Counted from the first letter of the stretch, positions 44,401-54,287 are shown. The stretch: 64,000 nucleotides of DNA from Lepisosteus oculatus (GCF_040954835.1 NC_090698.1:74444284-74508283), one strand, 5' to 3'. The notes: a model not told the origin generated them from the sequence alone. Program-made: numbers and translations.

Positions 44401-46713
44401 CTGCACTCTGTCCCTTTAGCTCTTCACTGTGTGTCTATAGTGCACAGTGAGACTGCACTCTGTCCCTCTAGCTCTTCACTGTGTGTCTATAGTGCACAGT
44501 GTGAGACTGCACTCTGTCCCTTTAGCTCTTCACTGTGTGTCTATAGACCCTTGAACCTGGAATGACCACAGCACTGGTCAATCAGTGTTACTAACCCTTG
44601 AGCCTGAAGTGGCCACAGGTCTGGTCAGTCTGCATTACTTGCCCTTGAGCCTGGAATGACCACAGCACTGGTCAGCGAGCATTACTGACCTTGTCCATCA
44701 GGACTCTGCATTGTCTCCATGTCTGTCCAGCCTTCTGAGCTGTAGTGCTGTGCCTGGTAAAGAAGAGAAATATATATTTTTGATATGAAGTACATATTTA
44801 AGATTTGGTGAACTGATATAAAGTGATATATAAACTTCAGACAAACTATTAGCACAGATGAGGTCTTTTAATACTAATTAGTTAAAAATTATAATTTTAT
44901 GTAGTTAAAATAATGCATTTTTTTTTACTTTTAAGTTAAAAAAGGGCCACTAATTCTCCTGATCAAGTGTGGCATATTACATATTACTATGTTCCAAAGT
45001 AGAGATATGATTGTACAGTTTTAAAAAGTTACCGTGATACCACAGAATCCTTCATAACTCCTGATGTATTCAGAGATTTCTTGACTCGATTTCTTCTCAT
45101 GTACAAATTCACAACTAAATCAGTAAAATAATGGATTAATGTCAGATTGCACTTTTATTTCTCATTTGAGATTTTTTTCAGCTTGTATGATTAATTTCAA
45201 CTTGCTCTCATGTCACGCTAACCCTGTATATAACCCTTAATAATAACAACAAAATCCTGACTTTTTCACTAAATTAATCTTATCAACCTGACCTCTAACA
45301 CTGTTACCCTACAGTATGTGACAAAACTTTACTCAAAAACCACAGCATGAAACCCACCCAGATTGAATCTATTCTCCTAAAAACTAACTGAAATGGTCAA
45401 TTTAAACAGAAATCTGTCCTTAATCAGCTCAGGCACACACACAGCATACATGCGTACAGTGCACACACAGCACACACACAGCTCTTCTGGAAAATTAATA
45501 CAGTTAACACAAAAACACAGGTCAAAACTAAAAAAAATAGCATGAAAAGATGCTTCTATTTTAAGGCATTTAAAGAATGATGTTGAAAGTTCTCTTGTTG
45601 TGCACATCCTCTCCAACGCTAATCATGACAATTAACACATTTCTCTCACTCTGGAAACCACTTGGCGTGTTCCTTCCACGGCTCGTCTCCCGTCTCCCAG
45701 TGTGCCAGGAGCCCGGCACAGCAGAAACACTGCACGACATCCGTCTGTCCTGCGGAGACAGGAGACACCACTTCCAGAGCGCATCATCCCCGTGGACCTG
45801 CGGAGGCCTGAGGGCCTAACTGGGTTTACAAGGATAGGAGAGAACCTGGGGGTTCACCCTCAGCAACACGGCCAAGTAGCTGGGTTCTCCTACCACCCTT
45901 TGTGTAAAGAATCGTACATTTCTAAAAAGTGTAGGACAACGAGAGACAGAGCATCATCTGAGAAAGGTATCTAAATCTTAAACATCCTGATAACTCTCTG
46001 CAAACAGCAGATGCTACTTGCTGCAGAGCACCTGCTCCGAACTTTTTGTGAGCGTGAAAGTGAGTGTAAATGCTACTGGATCAAAGCCTCTCACTGACTC
46101 CACTCTGTCCAGGGACTCCGTGTGGGAGGAGGAGCGGGTTCAAACCTGTGAAGAAGAAGCCGGCGCTGGCCAGGTCTCGTGGCGCCACGCTGGCATAGAA
46201 GGGCCAGTTCTGGAACGTCTCCAGCCGGCCGCTTTCCGACTCGTACTGCTCCGCGCCCCCCGGCGGAGCCGGTCCTTTCCCCCGGACCTTCACCTCGTAC
46301 TGCGGGATGTTGCCGGCTTCCCCACCGCGGAGGAAGTCGCAGTCCGGGCTGAACTTCCGGTGGCTGTCAGAGGGACTTTCATTCAGGCTCTGTGTGCAAA
46401 CCACCAGCCCGCAGCAGAAGCACTGCACGCTGTCCTTGAGACCCGTGTGGTAAAAGCCGCTCTGGGACATCTCCTCCGGCGACCAGGAGGAATACGACCG
46501 TAAGGAGTCAAAGGTCTGCAACCTCTTCACCTCACTCCTCATCTCGGGAAAGTATCCTCTGGGCCGCTGGGCGCGGATCTCGGCAAACTCCTTCTCCATC
46601 TCCGCCACGGCCTTCCACATGTCAATGTTGAACATGGACAGCTTAGCCTGCAGCTTGGAGGGGTTCAACTCCCAGCCTGCAGGAACAGAGCCCGAAGCCT
46701 TGCCCTCCTCCAT
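30331..46713 (-). CDS. NAIP (BIRC1), NLR-family sensor with two BIR domains
   Basis: NAIP proteins are cytosolic NLRs; in mammals they recognise flagellin or type III secretion proteins and nucleate NLRC4 inflammasomes. Exons in order: 46146-46716 (ATG at 46713), 45650-45749, 45033-45114, 44690-44753, 41255-43369, 40263-40427, 33791-33952, 32499-32585, 32249-32413 and 30331-30704. All borders are AG/GT and all phases match, giving 3,882 nt (1,293 residues plus stop). Domains: BIR1 (residues ~60-130; ligands C98, C101, H118, C125), BIR2 (~160-230; C197, C200, H217, C224), NACHT with Walker A GEVGSGKT (355-362) and Walker B-like LLFLIDDD (431-438), then leucine-rich repeats (~977-1293) ending in a block ([15 protein letters not shown]) typical of the NAIP C terminus. 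Human NAIP has three BIRs and 1,403 residues; here one BIR is missing. No disabling mutation was seen. Confidence 0.95.
30705..32248 (-). other. NAIP intron
   Basis: 1.5-kb intron between LRR exons. No gene or clear repeat was recognised; ORFs here lack splice or homology support. Confidence 0.6.
32249..32413 (-). CDS. NAIP LRR exon
   Basis: 165 bp, split codon at each end (phase 1). It encodes [17 protein letters not shown] and [20 protein letters not shown]: two leucine-rich units. Acceptor 'ttcccgcag', donor 'gtaagg'. Confidence 0.93.
32499..32585 (-). CDS. NAIP LRR exon
   Basis: 87 bp encoding about one [21 protein letters not shown]. Acceptor 'tctcgccag', donor 'gtgagg'; same symmetric phase as its neighbours. 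Confidence 0.93.
32586..33790 (-). other. NAIP intron
   Basis: 1.2-kb intron without a recognised gene or repeat family. Confidence 0.55.
33791..33952 (-). CDS. NAIP LRR exon
   Basis: 162 bp; [19 protein letters not shown] and [16 protein letters not shown] are LRR segments. Acceptor 'cttgttccag', donor 'gtgagt'. Confidence 0.92.
34742..35768 (-). mobile_element. LINE-2-clade retrotransposon, 5'-truncated
   Basis: 264 uninterrupted codons (35763-34969) cover [17 protein letters not shown], the [17 protein letters not shown] block, and [13 protein letters not shown] to the C terminus [15 protein letters not shown]. The 3' end is (ATA)n. It is related to, but distinct from, the copies in CAST. 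Confidence 0.93.
36060..36345 (+). repeat. Tx1-like LINE ORF2 C-terminal remnant
   Basis: An open stretch with [11 protein letters not shown] resembles the extreme C terminus of Tx1/L1-type ORF2. 'gacacaagaaatctttcatc' then recurs at 36878 in altered form. Confidence 0.5.
36368..36862 (+). repeat. Dispersed repeat family B, near full-length copy
   Basis: It starts after a TAATAATTATT tract and 'ttacatttgtacagctcttt'. It continues through 'gggatcccctccaccagcac' and 'ggggaggaggacagagtgat', and ends near 'gggagctgcagggtgatata'. It shares order and orientation with 47743-48183 and 38466-38648. No ORF; class not recognised. Confidence 0.75.
36863..37056 (+). repeat. LINE 3' tail (Tx1-like)
   Basis: It resumes the element seen at 36230 ('gtgatactaatagacacagg') and ends with 'gggacaataaagattgaatt', a typical 3' terminus. 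Confidence 0.6.
37640..40093 (+). mobile_element. LINE-2-clade retrotransposon with endonuclease and RT, interrupted and 3'-truncated
   Basis: The endonuclease start ([13 protein letters not shown]) is at about 38060 and decayed. The RT is open for 284 codons at 39147-40001: [64 protein letters not shown] and [10 protein letters not shown] (Thr in place of Ala in the YADD box). A family-B fragment interrupts it at 38466-38648. The 3' part is lost after MLIDTP. Confidence 0.85.
38466..38648 (+). repeat. Family-B repeat inserted in LINE-2
   Basis: A (TAA)n run leads into 'cttatatagcgcttttcctg' and 'gctttacaggtaatggggat'. LINE-2 coding similarity resumes right after it, so it is a later insertion. 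Confidence 0.75.
40263..40427 (-). CDS. NAIP LRR exon
   Basis: 165 bp; [18 protein letters not shown] and [17 protein letters not shown]. Acceptor 'cttctctag', donor 'gtaaag'. A second AG two bases later exists, but only the first keeps the frame. Confidence 0.93.
40945..41080 (+). repeat. CR1/L2-like LINE 3' fragment
   Basis: 'gggtatggaacaaactgccc' and 'aagaaacagctggatgagac' match the LINE C-terminal ORF pattern. It lies in a NAIP intron, antisense to the gene. Confidence 0.6.
41255..43369 (-). CDS. NAIP large exon, NACHT and helical domains
   Basis: 2,115 bp, split codon at each end. It begins after 'ttctattgcag' with [15 protein letters not shown]. It contains Walker A ([20 protein letters not shown]), a Walker B-like LLFLIDDD, the NACHT-associated [20 protein letters not shown] and [11 protein letters not shown] motifs, and ends before the LRRs. 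Its G+C-rich middle produces long antisense ORFs that are shadows. Confidence 0.97.
43407..44548 (+). repeat. 52/54-bp minisatellite with 372-bp higher-order repeat
   Basis: About 21 units start 'agctcttcactgtgtgtcta' and continue 'tagtgcacagtg(tg)agact'. Units are 52 or 54 bp depending on one TG. A block of seven units (372 bp) is itself repeated: 43703-44026 and 44075-44398 read identically. The array lies in the NAIP intron just before the NACHT exon acceptor, leaving about 38 bp between them. Confidence 0.97.
44690..44753 (-). CDS. NAIP linker exon (BIR2 to NACHT)
   Basis: 64 bp, starts in phase 0 and ends with one base of a split Asp codon: [20 protein letters not shown]. Acceptor 'ctttaccag', donor 'gtcagt'. 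It has low inherent signal, but the phase fits both neighbours exactly. Confidence 0.8.
45033..45114 (-). CDS. NAIP exon, end of BIR2
   Basis: 82 bp, [20 protein letters not shown] then EGFCGIT. It supplies the last zinc ligand (C224) of BIR2 and the conserved following helix. Acceptor 'actgatttag', donor 'gtaact'. It has no start codon and is too short to stand out as an ORF. Confidence 0.92.
45650..45749 (-). CDS. NAIP exon, core of BIR2
   Basis: 100 bp, [20 protein letters not shown] then [11 protein letters not shown]. It holds zinc ligands C197, C200 and H217. Acceptor 'tctccgcag', donor 'gtgaga'. Confidence 0.93.
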
Positions 46714-46716
46714 CAC
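46146..46716 (-). CDS. NAIP first coding exon, BIR1 and start of BIR2
   Basis: The acceptor 'ctttgtcag' shows a 5' UTR exon lies further upstream. The first in-frame ATG is three bases into the exon (46713). It encodes an N-terminal helix, [12 protein letters not shown], the BIR1 core SVQCFCCGL to [11 protein letters not shown], and the start of BIR2 ([19 protein letters not shown]). Donor 'gtttga' is slightly weak. Confidence 0.95.
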
Positions 46717-46959
46717 CTGACAAAGGAGCAAACACACGCTTCAGCACCTCGGCCTCTCCCTGCTCTCCCAGCAGCGCGGACGAGCCAGGAGGGGAGGGTG
46801 GGATGTGAACAGATGACACACAAGTGAGGCACTGGGATCTACTGTAGGTACGGAAACGGACAGGACTAGGGTTTGATCTCCTCCCCAGCTTGTGCATATG
46901 AAATGACTGCACAGGCTGCGTGCAGAAGGGGTCCCACCCCTCACTCTTAGTCTGGGCTG

Positions 46960-47252
46960 CACTGCCCATCCATCTCCTGAGCCTATCCCGGCAAGCAACA
47001 GGCACAAGGTTGGGTACATCCTGGATGGGACATCAGGGCTCACAGAGGCAAACGCACCAGGGCCTGTCTTCCCAGAAACACTCATTTTCCCAGAAGCCAG
47101 TTAACCTCCCAGCATGTCTTTGGGCTAAGGGAGAAACCCAGAGCACCCAGAGGAAACCCATGAGAATATGGGAAGAACATACAAACTCCACAAAGATAGC
47201 ACCCCAGGAATTGAGCTGCAGACCCAAGGGGTTGTGAGACTAGCACGCCCAA
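46960..47252 (-). repeat. V-SINE-like tRNA-derived SINE
   Basis: On the - strand it reads the core 'tttgtggagtttgtatgttc' and 'ggtttcctctgggtgctctg', with the distal 'ttaactggcttctgggaaaa' part. Same family as 8028-8293. Confidence 0.8.
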
Positions 47253-47742
47253 ATCAAACCTTGTGAACAATAAAGGCACATTGTACCGCCTGTGACACGT
47301 GGAATGTGGTTTTGTCATTTTCTGGCAGCCCCAGTGGCAAATATATTAGTTCTAAAGGTGGAAAATGGTGTACCTTATAGGTATTTCTTACAGCCTGGCT
47401 GAGTAACTTGTTCCAGGCACCCACAAACTTTGGTGTATAGAAGAACATCCTGTTCTCAGCATTAAAAACACTCCCATGGAGTTTCCACATGTGGCGCCTG
47501 GTTCATGTTCCTATGGCGTCTTATTTGCATTTTCAGGTTGGGCTTGTGTTGTAAACAAACCGAAACAAGATTCAACAAAAACATTAAATGTAAAGATATA
47601 AATATTGCTTTATGCTGAATTTAATTTATTATTTTTTTCCTTTGCACCTTCTGCAGTGCTGGCTAATCCTCTTTAATTAGTATAACTGATTTGGTTAAGA
47701 TTTCAGGTAAGAGCAGTGGGCCCAGTACAGACCCCTGTGGTA

Positions 47743-48183
47743 CTCCATTAATAATAATAATTGCTTACAGTTATACAGATCCCCACCTGGATGATGCGCC
47801 AGTCCACTCCCCACACACCAGCTCTCAGTGGGGAGGAGAGCAGAGTGATGAAGCCAGTTCAGAGGGGGATTATTAGGAGGCCATAACTGGTAAAGGCCAG
47901 GGGGACATTTGGCCAGGACGCCGGGGTTACACCCCTACTCTTTTCAAGAAACCCCCTGGGATTTTTAATGACCACAGAGAGTCAGGACCTCGGTTTTACA
48001 TCTCATCCAAATGACGGCATCTTTTTACAGTATAGTGTCCCCGTCACTGTGCTGAGGTATTAGGACTCACACAGACAACAGGGGTGAGCGCCCCCTGCTG
48101 GCCCCACTAACACCTCTTACAGCAGCAACCTTAGTTTTTCCCAAGAGTCTCCCATCCAGGAACTGACCAGGCTCACAGCAGGT
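47743..48183 (+). repeat. Dispersed repeat family B, long copy
   Basis: (TAA)n then 'ttgcttacagttatacagat', 'gtggggaggagagcagagtg', 'gggtgagcgccccctgctgg' and 'ccatccaggaactgaccagg'. Collinear with 36368-36862 and includes a segment the other copy lacks. Confidence 0.75.
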
Positions 48184-48784
48184 ACAGCTGCTGTGTTTTA
48201 TCCACCGCATTACAAAACAGAGCTTGCTCAACAGCCCACCCGGTGAATCGCCAGCTCCCTGCTGCTTCCCTCTCCTCTGAATATCAGGGGAGATAAAGCG
48301 TGTCGAAAGACTATCGCTCGTACCGCCTGCCGACTTACTGGACTGGATGATTTCCCTTGAAGTAATTGCGAGAGGCCTCGGTTTCATAGTAAGTGAATTG
48401 CATTGATTATTCACCTTTTTTAAAAAAAGGATCTTGGCTATACACGTGGTTAATTGTATTCGATGCTTCTGCTGATCTGTAACAGTATGTGCGTCGAACG
48501 TTATTATAACTGAAAAAGACTTTCTGTTGAAATGACAAACTACTGTTTATTAGCTTGGGTAACGCTGAAGTGGAGAGATTTTGCATTTAAATGAGTAACG
48601 ATTTATTAACCGTTTTCCGAGCCGCTGGGAAGCACACTGAACACGGAGCGACAAAGATGTGCTCTTCTGCTACACAGCTTCTGTTCCTCAAAACACTGTC
48701 GCAACACAGCGCCGTGTTGTCCGGAGTTTTGTAAGAGTACCGATAACAGCTTTTCTGATTTTTTTTTCTTGTTGCTAGTATTGT

Positions 48785-48875
48785 AACGCAACGGGGTTCA
48801 GGTGGCCCCGCACCTTCGGGGGCTCTAACCCGGGACTCCCGCATCACTCAACAGGGACCCAGCCCGGTGAGATCT
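48785..48875 (-). repeat. tRNA-like SINE head, degraded
   Basis: The - strand shows 'gggtccctgttgagtgatgc' and a B-box-like 'gggttagagcccc'. It resembles 53689-53771. No cloverleaf could be folded by eye. Confidence 0.45.
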
Positions 48876-49354
48876 CTTCACAGCCCAGTAGCTGTAGTCC
48901 TGCTATCACAGGGAAGGGCGGTGACGTCACCGCTCTGGTAAAGTGGCTCTTGCACGGTACCTGTCGACCGTAAGCGTTACAATATGTTCCTTACTTAAAC
49001 GGATTTACCAAAATGGATGGTAACCGCATTTACCCTTTGCCGGAACTTCTCTCCTCTGTGCGATTGCTGTGTTGGGTTTCACAGACAGGAGTTTGAGATG
49101 AGACCGGGTACATGCGGGAAAAGGAACCGGCTACGAAATATTGAGACGTGCTCGTTAAAGCCTCTTCCTATGATATTGGCGACAATTTTAATTTTCCTGT
49201 TCACACAAACGCGCAGAAGATACGGATATTAAAAGCAAAATCCACCGTCACCCTTCAACCGGGCAAACAGAGAAACAGAATTGCAGAATTGTTCCTCTCG
49301 CACCAGCGACAGACGCTTGAACTCGGCAGACGGGGTCACTGGAGGTCAACGTGA

Positions 49355-50485
49355 CCGTGCGTGATCACCGGAAAAACAAGGCGCTATATCTCGGGAACGA
49401 AAGCAGCTGGGAAGTTACTTTCAACGGCACAAACAAATGAGGTGGGTTTCATCGTCTGTAGGGTGGGGCAGTTGAGCTGATTGCCTGCTGTTTATTGCCA
49501 CAATTAACAGGACTACAAGGACTGCCCTATCGGTCTAACACTGTGATCAGGGGAGTCCGAAACTTCCCGAATTACGCAAGACTGTCACTTGTTCTGCCTG
49601 CCAACAGGTTTTGTCTCCGTTGAAAGCAGGGTCTTATGTTCGATGCAGAGCATATATTATAAAGATAATTCAATAGATGAAGTAAAGATTGTAGGAGTCT
49701 TAACTTTTTTCACGGACACGTCAACGGACTAAACTGTAAGAAATTGAGTTTGCTGGATGTGTTCTTGTGTGTTTCGTTACACAAGTATCTCGAACTGTAA
49801 CCTAACCCTTATAATATTCATTGAAAAGGTCTGACTTTCAAACGGCAGAACGTGACATTCGTTTATCTTGTACGTGACAGAATTGTTCACCTGCAGTAAC
49901 TTAAAGGCTCTTTTACTTACTGTAGCAGCAGTCAGGATCCGTCAGCTCGCTGTAGTGCGCGTAAGGCGCAGCGCTCCGAGCGCTTCAGGGAAATATCTGA
50001 AGAAATGGGTACAAGCCTTGGTCACTTCGGATGAAAAGGCCAGTAAAAGAAATTAACATATATATATATAACTCCGGCACAGTTTGTTGAAGCAGACAGG
50101 AGAAACCGCCTCTGGTGGACTAATGTTCTGGTGACGGGGTGTCCGGTTGTGTGGCTTTATGGATCTGCCACAAGCGCCGCCCATGGCGCAACGTAATCGC
50201 AGCTCCTTGAAGTTGGCCCCCTACAGACAGCACACACGTTAGTGCTGCGTTTGTGCCGTTGAAAGTAACTTCCCAGCTGCTTTCACTCCCGAGATATAGC
50301 GCCTTCTTTTTCCTGGAATCATGTGACCACGAGCCACACAACCGGTCCGGTTCCCCAACGACGTTGTAGTGACGTCACGACCCCGAAAAAACAGGGCGCT
50401 ATACCTCGGAAACGAAAGCAGCACAAACTGAGCTGGGTTTCATCTGTGCTGTTTGTAGGGGGGCAACTTCACGGAGCTCAGTATC
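49355..50485. repeat. Uncatalogued repeat, three copies in both orientations
   Basis: A segment reading 'ggcgctatatctcgggaacg' then 'aaagcagctgggaagttact' occurs at about 49380-49440 (+) and in reverse at about 50240-50315. It recurs at about 50395-50480 (+), shortened. The reverse copy extends through a 'tgtagggggccaacttcaag' part that the + copies share in altered form. No ORF. Confidence 0.75.
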
Positions 50486-51524
50486 GCAGCAGGACGCCGG
50501 TCCTTCCGGGAGCCAAGAGGAGCGCCCAGAGTGCGTTTGGAACACGCTTCTCTCAGTCAGCAACTGCCAAAAACTCTAGATGGGCTGACGGGTCTCCTCT
50601 CATGTGTCCCATCCTCATTTTCTTCCATGGAGACCGGCAGTTGTCCGTCACTTCCGGGCGATAATGTCTTGAACGTGTTAGGTGTGTGTGCAGGACGTTA
50701 GGATGACAGATCTGCAGTCTTTACTCCTTGGTAGCAACCACAGTAAGCAATCACGCTGTCTAATCTGAAAAACAGAATATAGAAAATATCCGCGAGAGAT
50801 ACACACACAAATACAAATTAGCGCAATAATCCCCACTCGCCACAAAACACAAGTCCCCAGGCTGCCCCCAACCTGCCACACAGCCCTGCTCTCCCCATAA
50901 AACACCCCAACACCTCCCCCTTTCCCGGCAAGTCTCACACCTGCGCTGTCCTCTTCAGTCCCGTCTGTCCTGCTCAGATCCCCTCCCCTCCCCGCCCGGA
51001 GCGAGACAGCGCCCTCCCCTGGCCGAGTCCCATGTGAACCCCAGCACTGGGTGCAGGGCAGTAAAATCTGTGGGATCAAGGGGGAGGGAGGTGGGGAACG
51101 TCTGGCTGTTCCTGTTTGTTATGTGTGGAGCGTGTGTGGAGCTGTCTGTCGTGCAGCGCCTGTCCCGAGAGATCAGCGCAAATTACAACTGCAGTGTACA
51201 CGTGCACATGGCAACAGACTGCCCTACCTCTCTGCCCCTGCCTACGGGCTGCATGCAGATGCCCAGGTGCCTCTCCCCTCTGTCCCTCTGTCCCAGCCCT
51301 GGTCTCAGGTGGCTCCTCAGTGTCGCCCCTGACCGGGGGGTCACTGACGGGCGTCCCGGCTCACAGAGGCCTGTGGTTCTCAGCAGCGGAGCAGGAGCTG
51401 GCCTGGACTGAGCCGAGCACAGCAGCACAGACAGATGGACCCAGTTTCCGGTCCTTTTTATACAGCACAGCTCACGGCCGCCTGGTCCGCTGCAGGCTCT
51501 GCTCTCGTCCTGGTCTTTAAAGAC

Positions 51525-51545
51525 ACTCGCTCGCTCGCTCGCTCT
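51525..51545 (+). repeat. (CTCG)n microsatellite
   Basis: About five CTCG/TCGC units, just upstream of the SINE at 51573. Confidence 0.85.
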
Positions 51546-51572
51546 CTTGCCAACCTCGCGAGGAGCAGTCTG

Positions 51573-51822
51573 GGGGCTCTGTGGCTCAGGATCTGCGCCT
51601 GTGGCTGGAAGGTTGCTGGTTCAAATCCTGCGGCCGGCAGAGGAATCCCTGAGCCAGGCCCTTAACCCCAGCTGCTCCAGGGGCTGTATAAATGGCTGAC
51701 CCTGCGCTCTGACCCCCAGCTTCTCTCCCTGTCTGTGTGTCTCATGGAGAGCAAGCTGGGGTCTGCGAAAAGACAAATTCCTCATACAAGAAACTGTATA
51801 TGGCCAATAAAGTGATCTCTGA
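51573..51822 (+). repeat. tRNA-derived SINE
   Basis: The head 'ggggctctgtggctcaggat' with B box 'ggttcaaatcc' (51619-51629), a body with 'gagcaagctggggt', and a tail 'ggccaataaagtgatctctg'. It is a better preserved copy of the element at 29622-29882. Confidence 0.88.
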
Positions 51823-52539
51823 GTGACACAGGACAAAGCACCAGGATTGGAGCTGTGGATAAAAGTCGATATATCTGGCCCTCTCTGGCATTGTTCAGTC
51901 TCTCGACTCTCGTCTGTCATTCTGTATGACCCCCTGGCGTTCATACACCTGAGCTCCTGAGCTCCGGTGAAGACTGAGGGGACGTGTCTGCTTCTAGAAT
52001 AGGCACCAAACTGCAGAACAACAGTAATCCTACAGGTAGCGCCAGGTGTGGCCGTGGAGATACAGCAGGCTGAGGCTATGATGTCGTTTTCCCGCTACTC
52101 TGAATGGGGTGGCGCCAGTCTCTGAAAAGTACAAAGACAAACTAGTCCCACCCGCGTGGCGCGAGTCTGGTGACAGATCCGCGAACTCGTCTTTGACGTC
52201 AGCTCTCGTGCGGTTTGGAAGCGCTGTGTGAACCGCTGCACCACACCGGTGGTGTGTTCTTCTGCTCAAGGCGAGAGGAGCCGTGAGCTCACTCACGACC
52301 TGCCTGTGGTTGTTGACGACCCCTAAACAACACCCCTAAAACACGATTTATGAAATGCCTGGTGTCACAACCCCAAGACACTGCTACACCTTACCGCACA
52401 CGTGGTGTCCTGGGACACTTCACTGCAGCGGTTACCCACCGGCCTTGTGACAATTACCCTGCGGGGGCGTTACACTCTTACAGAAACGACCACACGTGGT
52501 GATGTGCCAGGACCAGTGCTCTCTTCATAAGAGTGGTTT

Positions 52540-52925
52540 CCATTTCCTGCGCACCCGTCCTCACGAGCCTTGCGCACGGGACAGGGGACAGGCGAGCTCG
52601 CACCCGGGGCCGGAGTCTCTCACAGAGGGAGCTGCGGGGTTCCCGTCCTGCGGTGCGGAGTGCAGAGTCTCCGGGCCCGGTTCTGTTGCGCTCAGCGGTT
52701 TCGCAGGGGAAGCGGGACGACTCTCCCGTACTCGGCGGGGGCGGTCAGCGGGGACGAGGTCGTGGGAGAGCGAGAGGTCGCGGGTTACGAGTTTTCCGGC
52801 AGCGTGGAATTTACGCGCACGCGGCACCGCCCGGAGAGACGCGGGTCGGTGACGTCACGGCGACGGCACGTGTCGCTGTCCGCCCAGAGGGCAGGTCCTC
52901 GCGCAGAACACAGCCGGTACAGAAG
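52540..52925. promoter_or_regulatory. CpG-rich block with CRE and E-box motifs
   Basis: This is one of the densest runs of CpG in the window. It carries a palindromic TGACGTCA (52850-52857) and CACGTG (52867-52872). Several overlapping ORFs on both strands come from the high GC and are not supported as genes. It could be a promoter for a gene not recognised here, or the distal NAIP first exon 5.8 kb upstream of its ATG. Confidence 0.5.
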
Positions 52926-53688
52926 CACAAGACACGGACACGAGTGGGGTTGTGCAAAACATCGCTTTATTTCTCGCCCAGCATATTTCTGCGACATTAA
53001 CATCTCTTGTCACGCTAAAATAAACTCAAGGCTGCATTTTCAATCTGTTCAGCCACCGCTGGGCAAGCCTGTCCATATATTTACAAACTAAAGAGAACAT
53101 GCGTAAAATGATTATCAGTTCAGTTTATTTTAATTCAAACAATATATTATCATTACACCTGCAGATCTCAATATCTCAATTCAGTAAACTGAAAGTCTTG
53201 GATGCACAGTTATAATGGGACGTGCGTTTGATATACACATACATAGATGCATTGTATTAAACAAATAAACTTGAGAAAATGCGAGTGCATTAAACGCAAT
53301 GGTTAACATATACAGGCATGGATTCAGAAAGCCATAGTCTTCCATTACAGTTTCTCAGGACTCTGAACAACCTTTATACAGCACAAACATACAGCAGGGC
53401 AAGAATGAGCATTTTACAAGATACACATTACCGCTTGCCATGCGCCAGTTCCGCCATCAGCATTTTCTGAAGTCAGCGAAAATAAAGCTGCTGTACAGCT
53501 TTAGTGTAGAGAAACGAGACACTGAAATCCACAGCGGCGTGGGCTCCTCGCGCGGCCCGGGGGCTCGGGACACTAGCGGACAGACACACGGACAGCGCTG
53601 TTAGTCCTACAGCTAACACCTTCAGAAACAGTGGCTATAAATGGTGTATTACTATCTTGTTGTAGCCGATCTCTAGGGCTCCCGCCCC

Positions 53689-53771
53689 AGTTCGTCCCTC
53701 TCCGCCTGGGCTCGAACCCGGGTCTCCGGTGTCACTCAGCAGGGGTCTTGCCGACTGAGCTAAAGAAGACC
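53689..53771 (-). repeat. tRNA-like SINE head or tRNA pseudogene
   Basis: The - strand has an A-box-like TAGCTCAGTCGGC (53762-53750) and a B box GGTTCGAGCCC (53718-53708). The ends do not pair as an acceptor stem, so it is a SINE head or dead tRNA and not a working tRNA gene. Confidence 0.55.
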
Positions 53772-54287
53772 TTCCCCAACCCGGGCGGCCAAGAATGACA
53801 GCTTACAGACAACTTACAGACTGTAAGACTAGTTGTCCCTTTCATACAGCTTTACCTGTTTCTGCTTAAACATATCTGTCCGGAACCGATGGTCTTCCGT
53901 TTACTTCCTTCTTTGGTCTGCAAGAGAAAACACGAAGAGGACAACTAGACACGTCTTACAACTCCAAGTCCCGCGCTCAGAGCGCTCCGCATCGCTATAC
54001 CCCGAGTCCGGGACAGTACCTCCCAGCTCAGCCCGCTGTACCCCGAGTTCGGGACAGTACCGCCCCGAGACCCCAGAGCAAACTGTACCTCGGTCATTCC
54101 GCCTGACTTTGGAAAAGAGCACGTGACGTACACTACCTGATGTACAGTATGTGGAACCAGAAAACAGGAATTATTTTTCTCCCGCAAACGTTTATAAAAC
54201 ATCTAAATGCAAATGAGTAACTTATAACGATTAACTAGGCCAATAAACAAACATGATTGTTGACTATATTCCAATATTTCGTTTGGG

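Noticed and set aside
43407..44548. CRISPR-like regularly spaced repeat
   Set aside because: Units are contiguous with no unique spacers, and the context is a vertebrate intron. It is a minisatellite.
52496..53091. Overlapping ORFs of 118-173 codons on the + strand
   Set aside because: They lie in a CpG-rich block, overlap each other in all frames, are Arg/Gly-rich without domains, and have no splice support.
53689..53771. Functional tRNA gene
   Set aside because: A and B boxes are present, but the 5' and 3' ends do not pair into an acceptor stem. A tRNA-derived SINE head is more likely.
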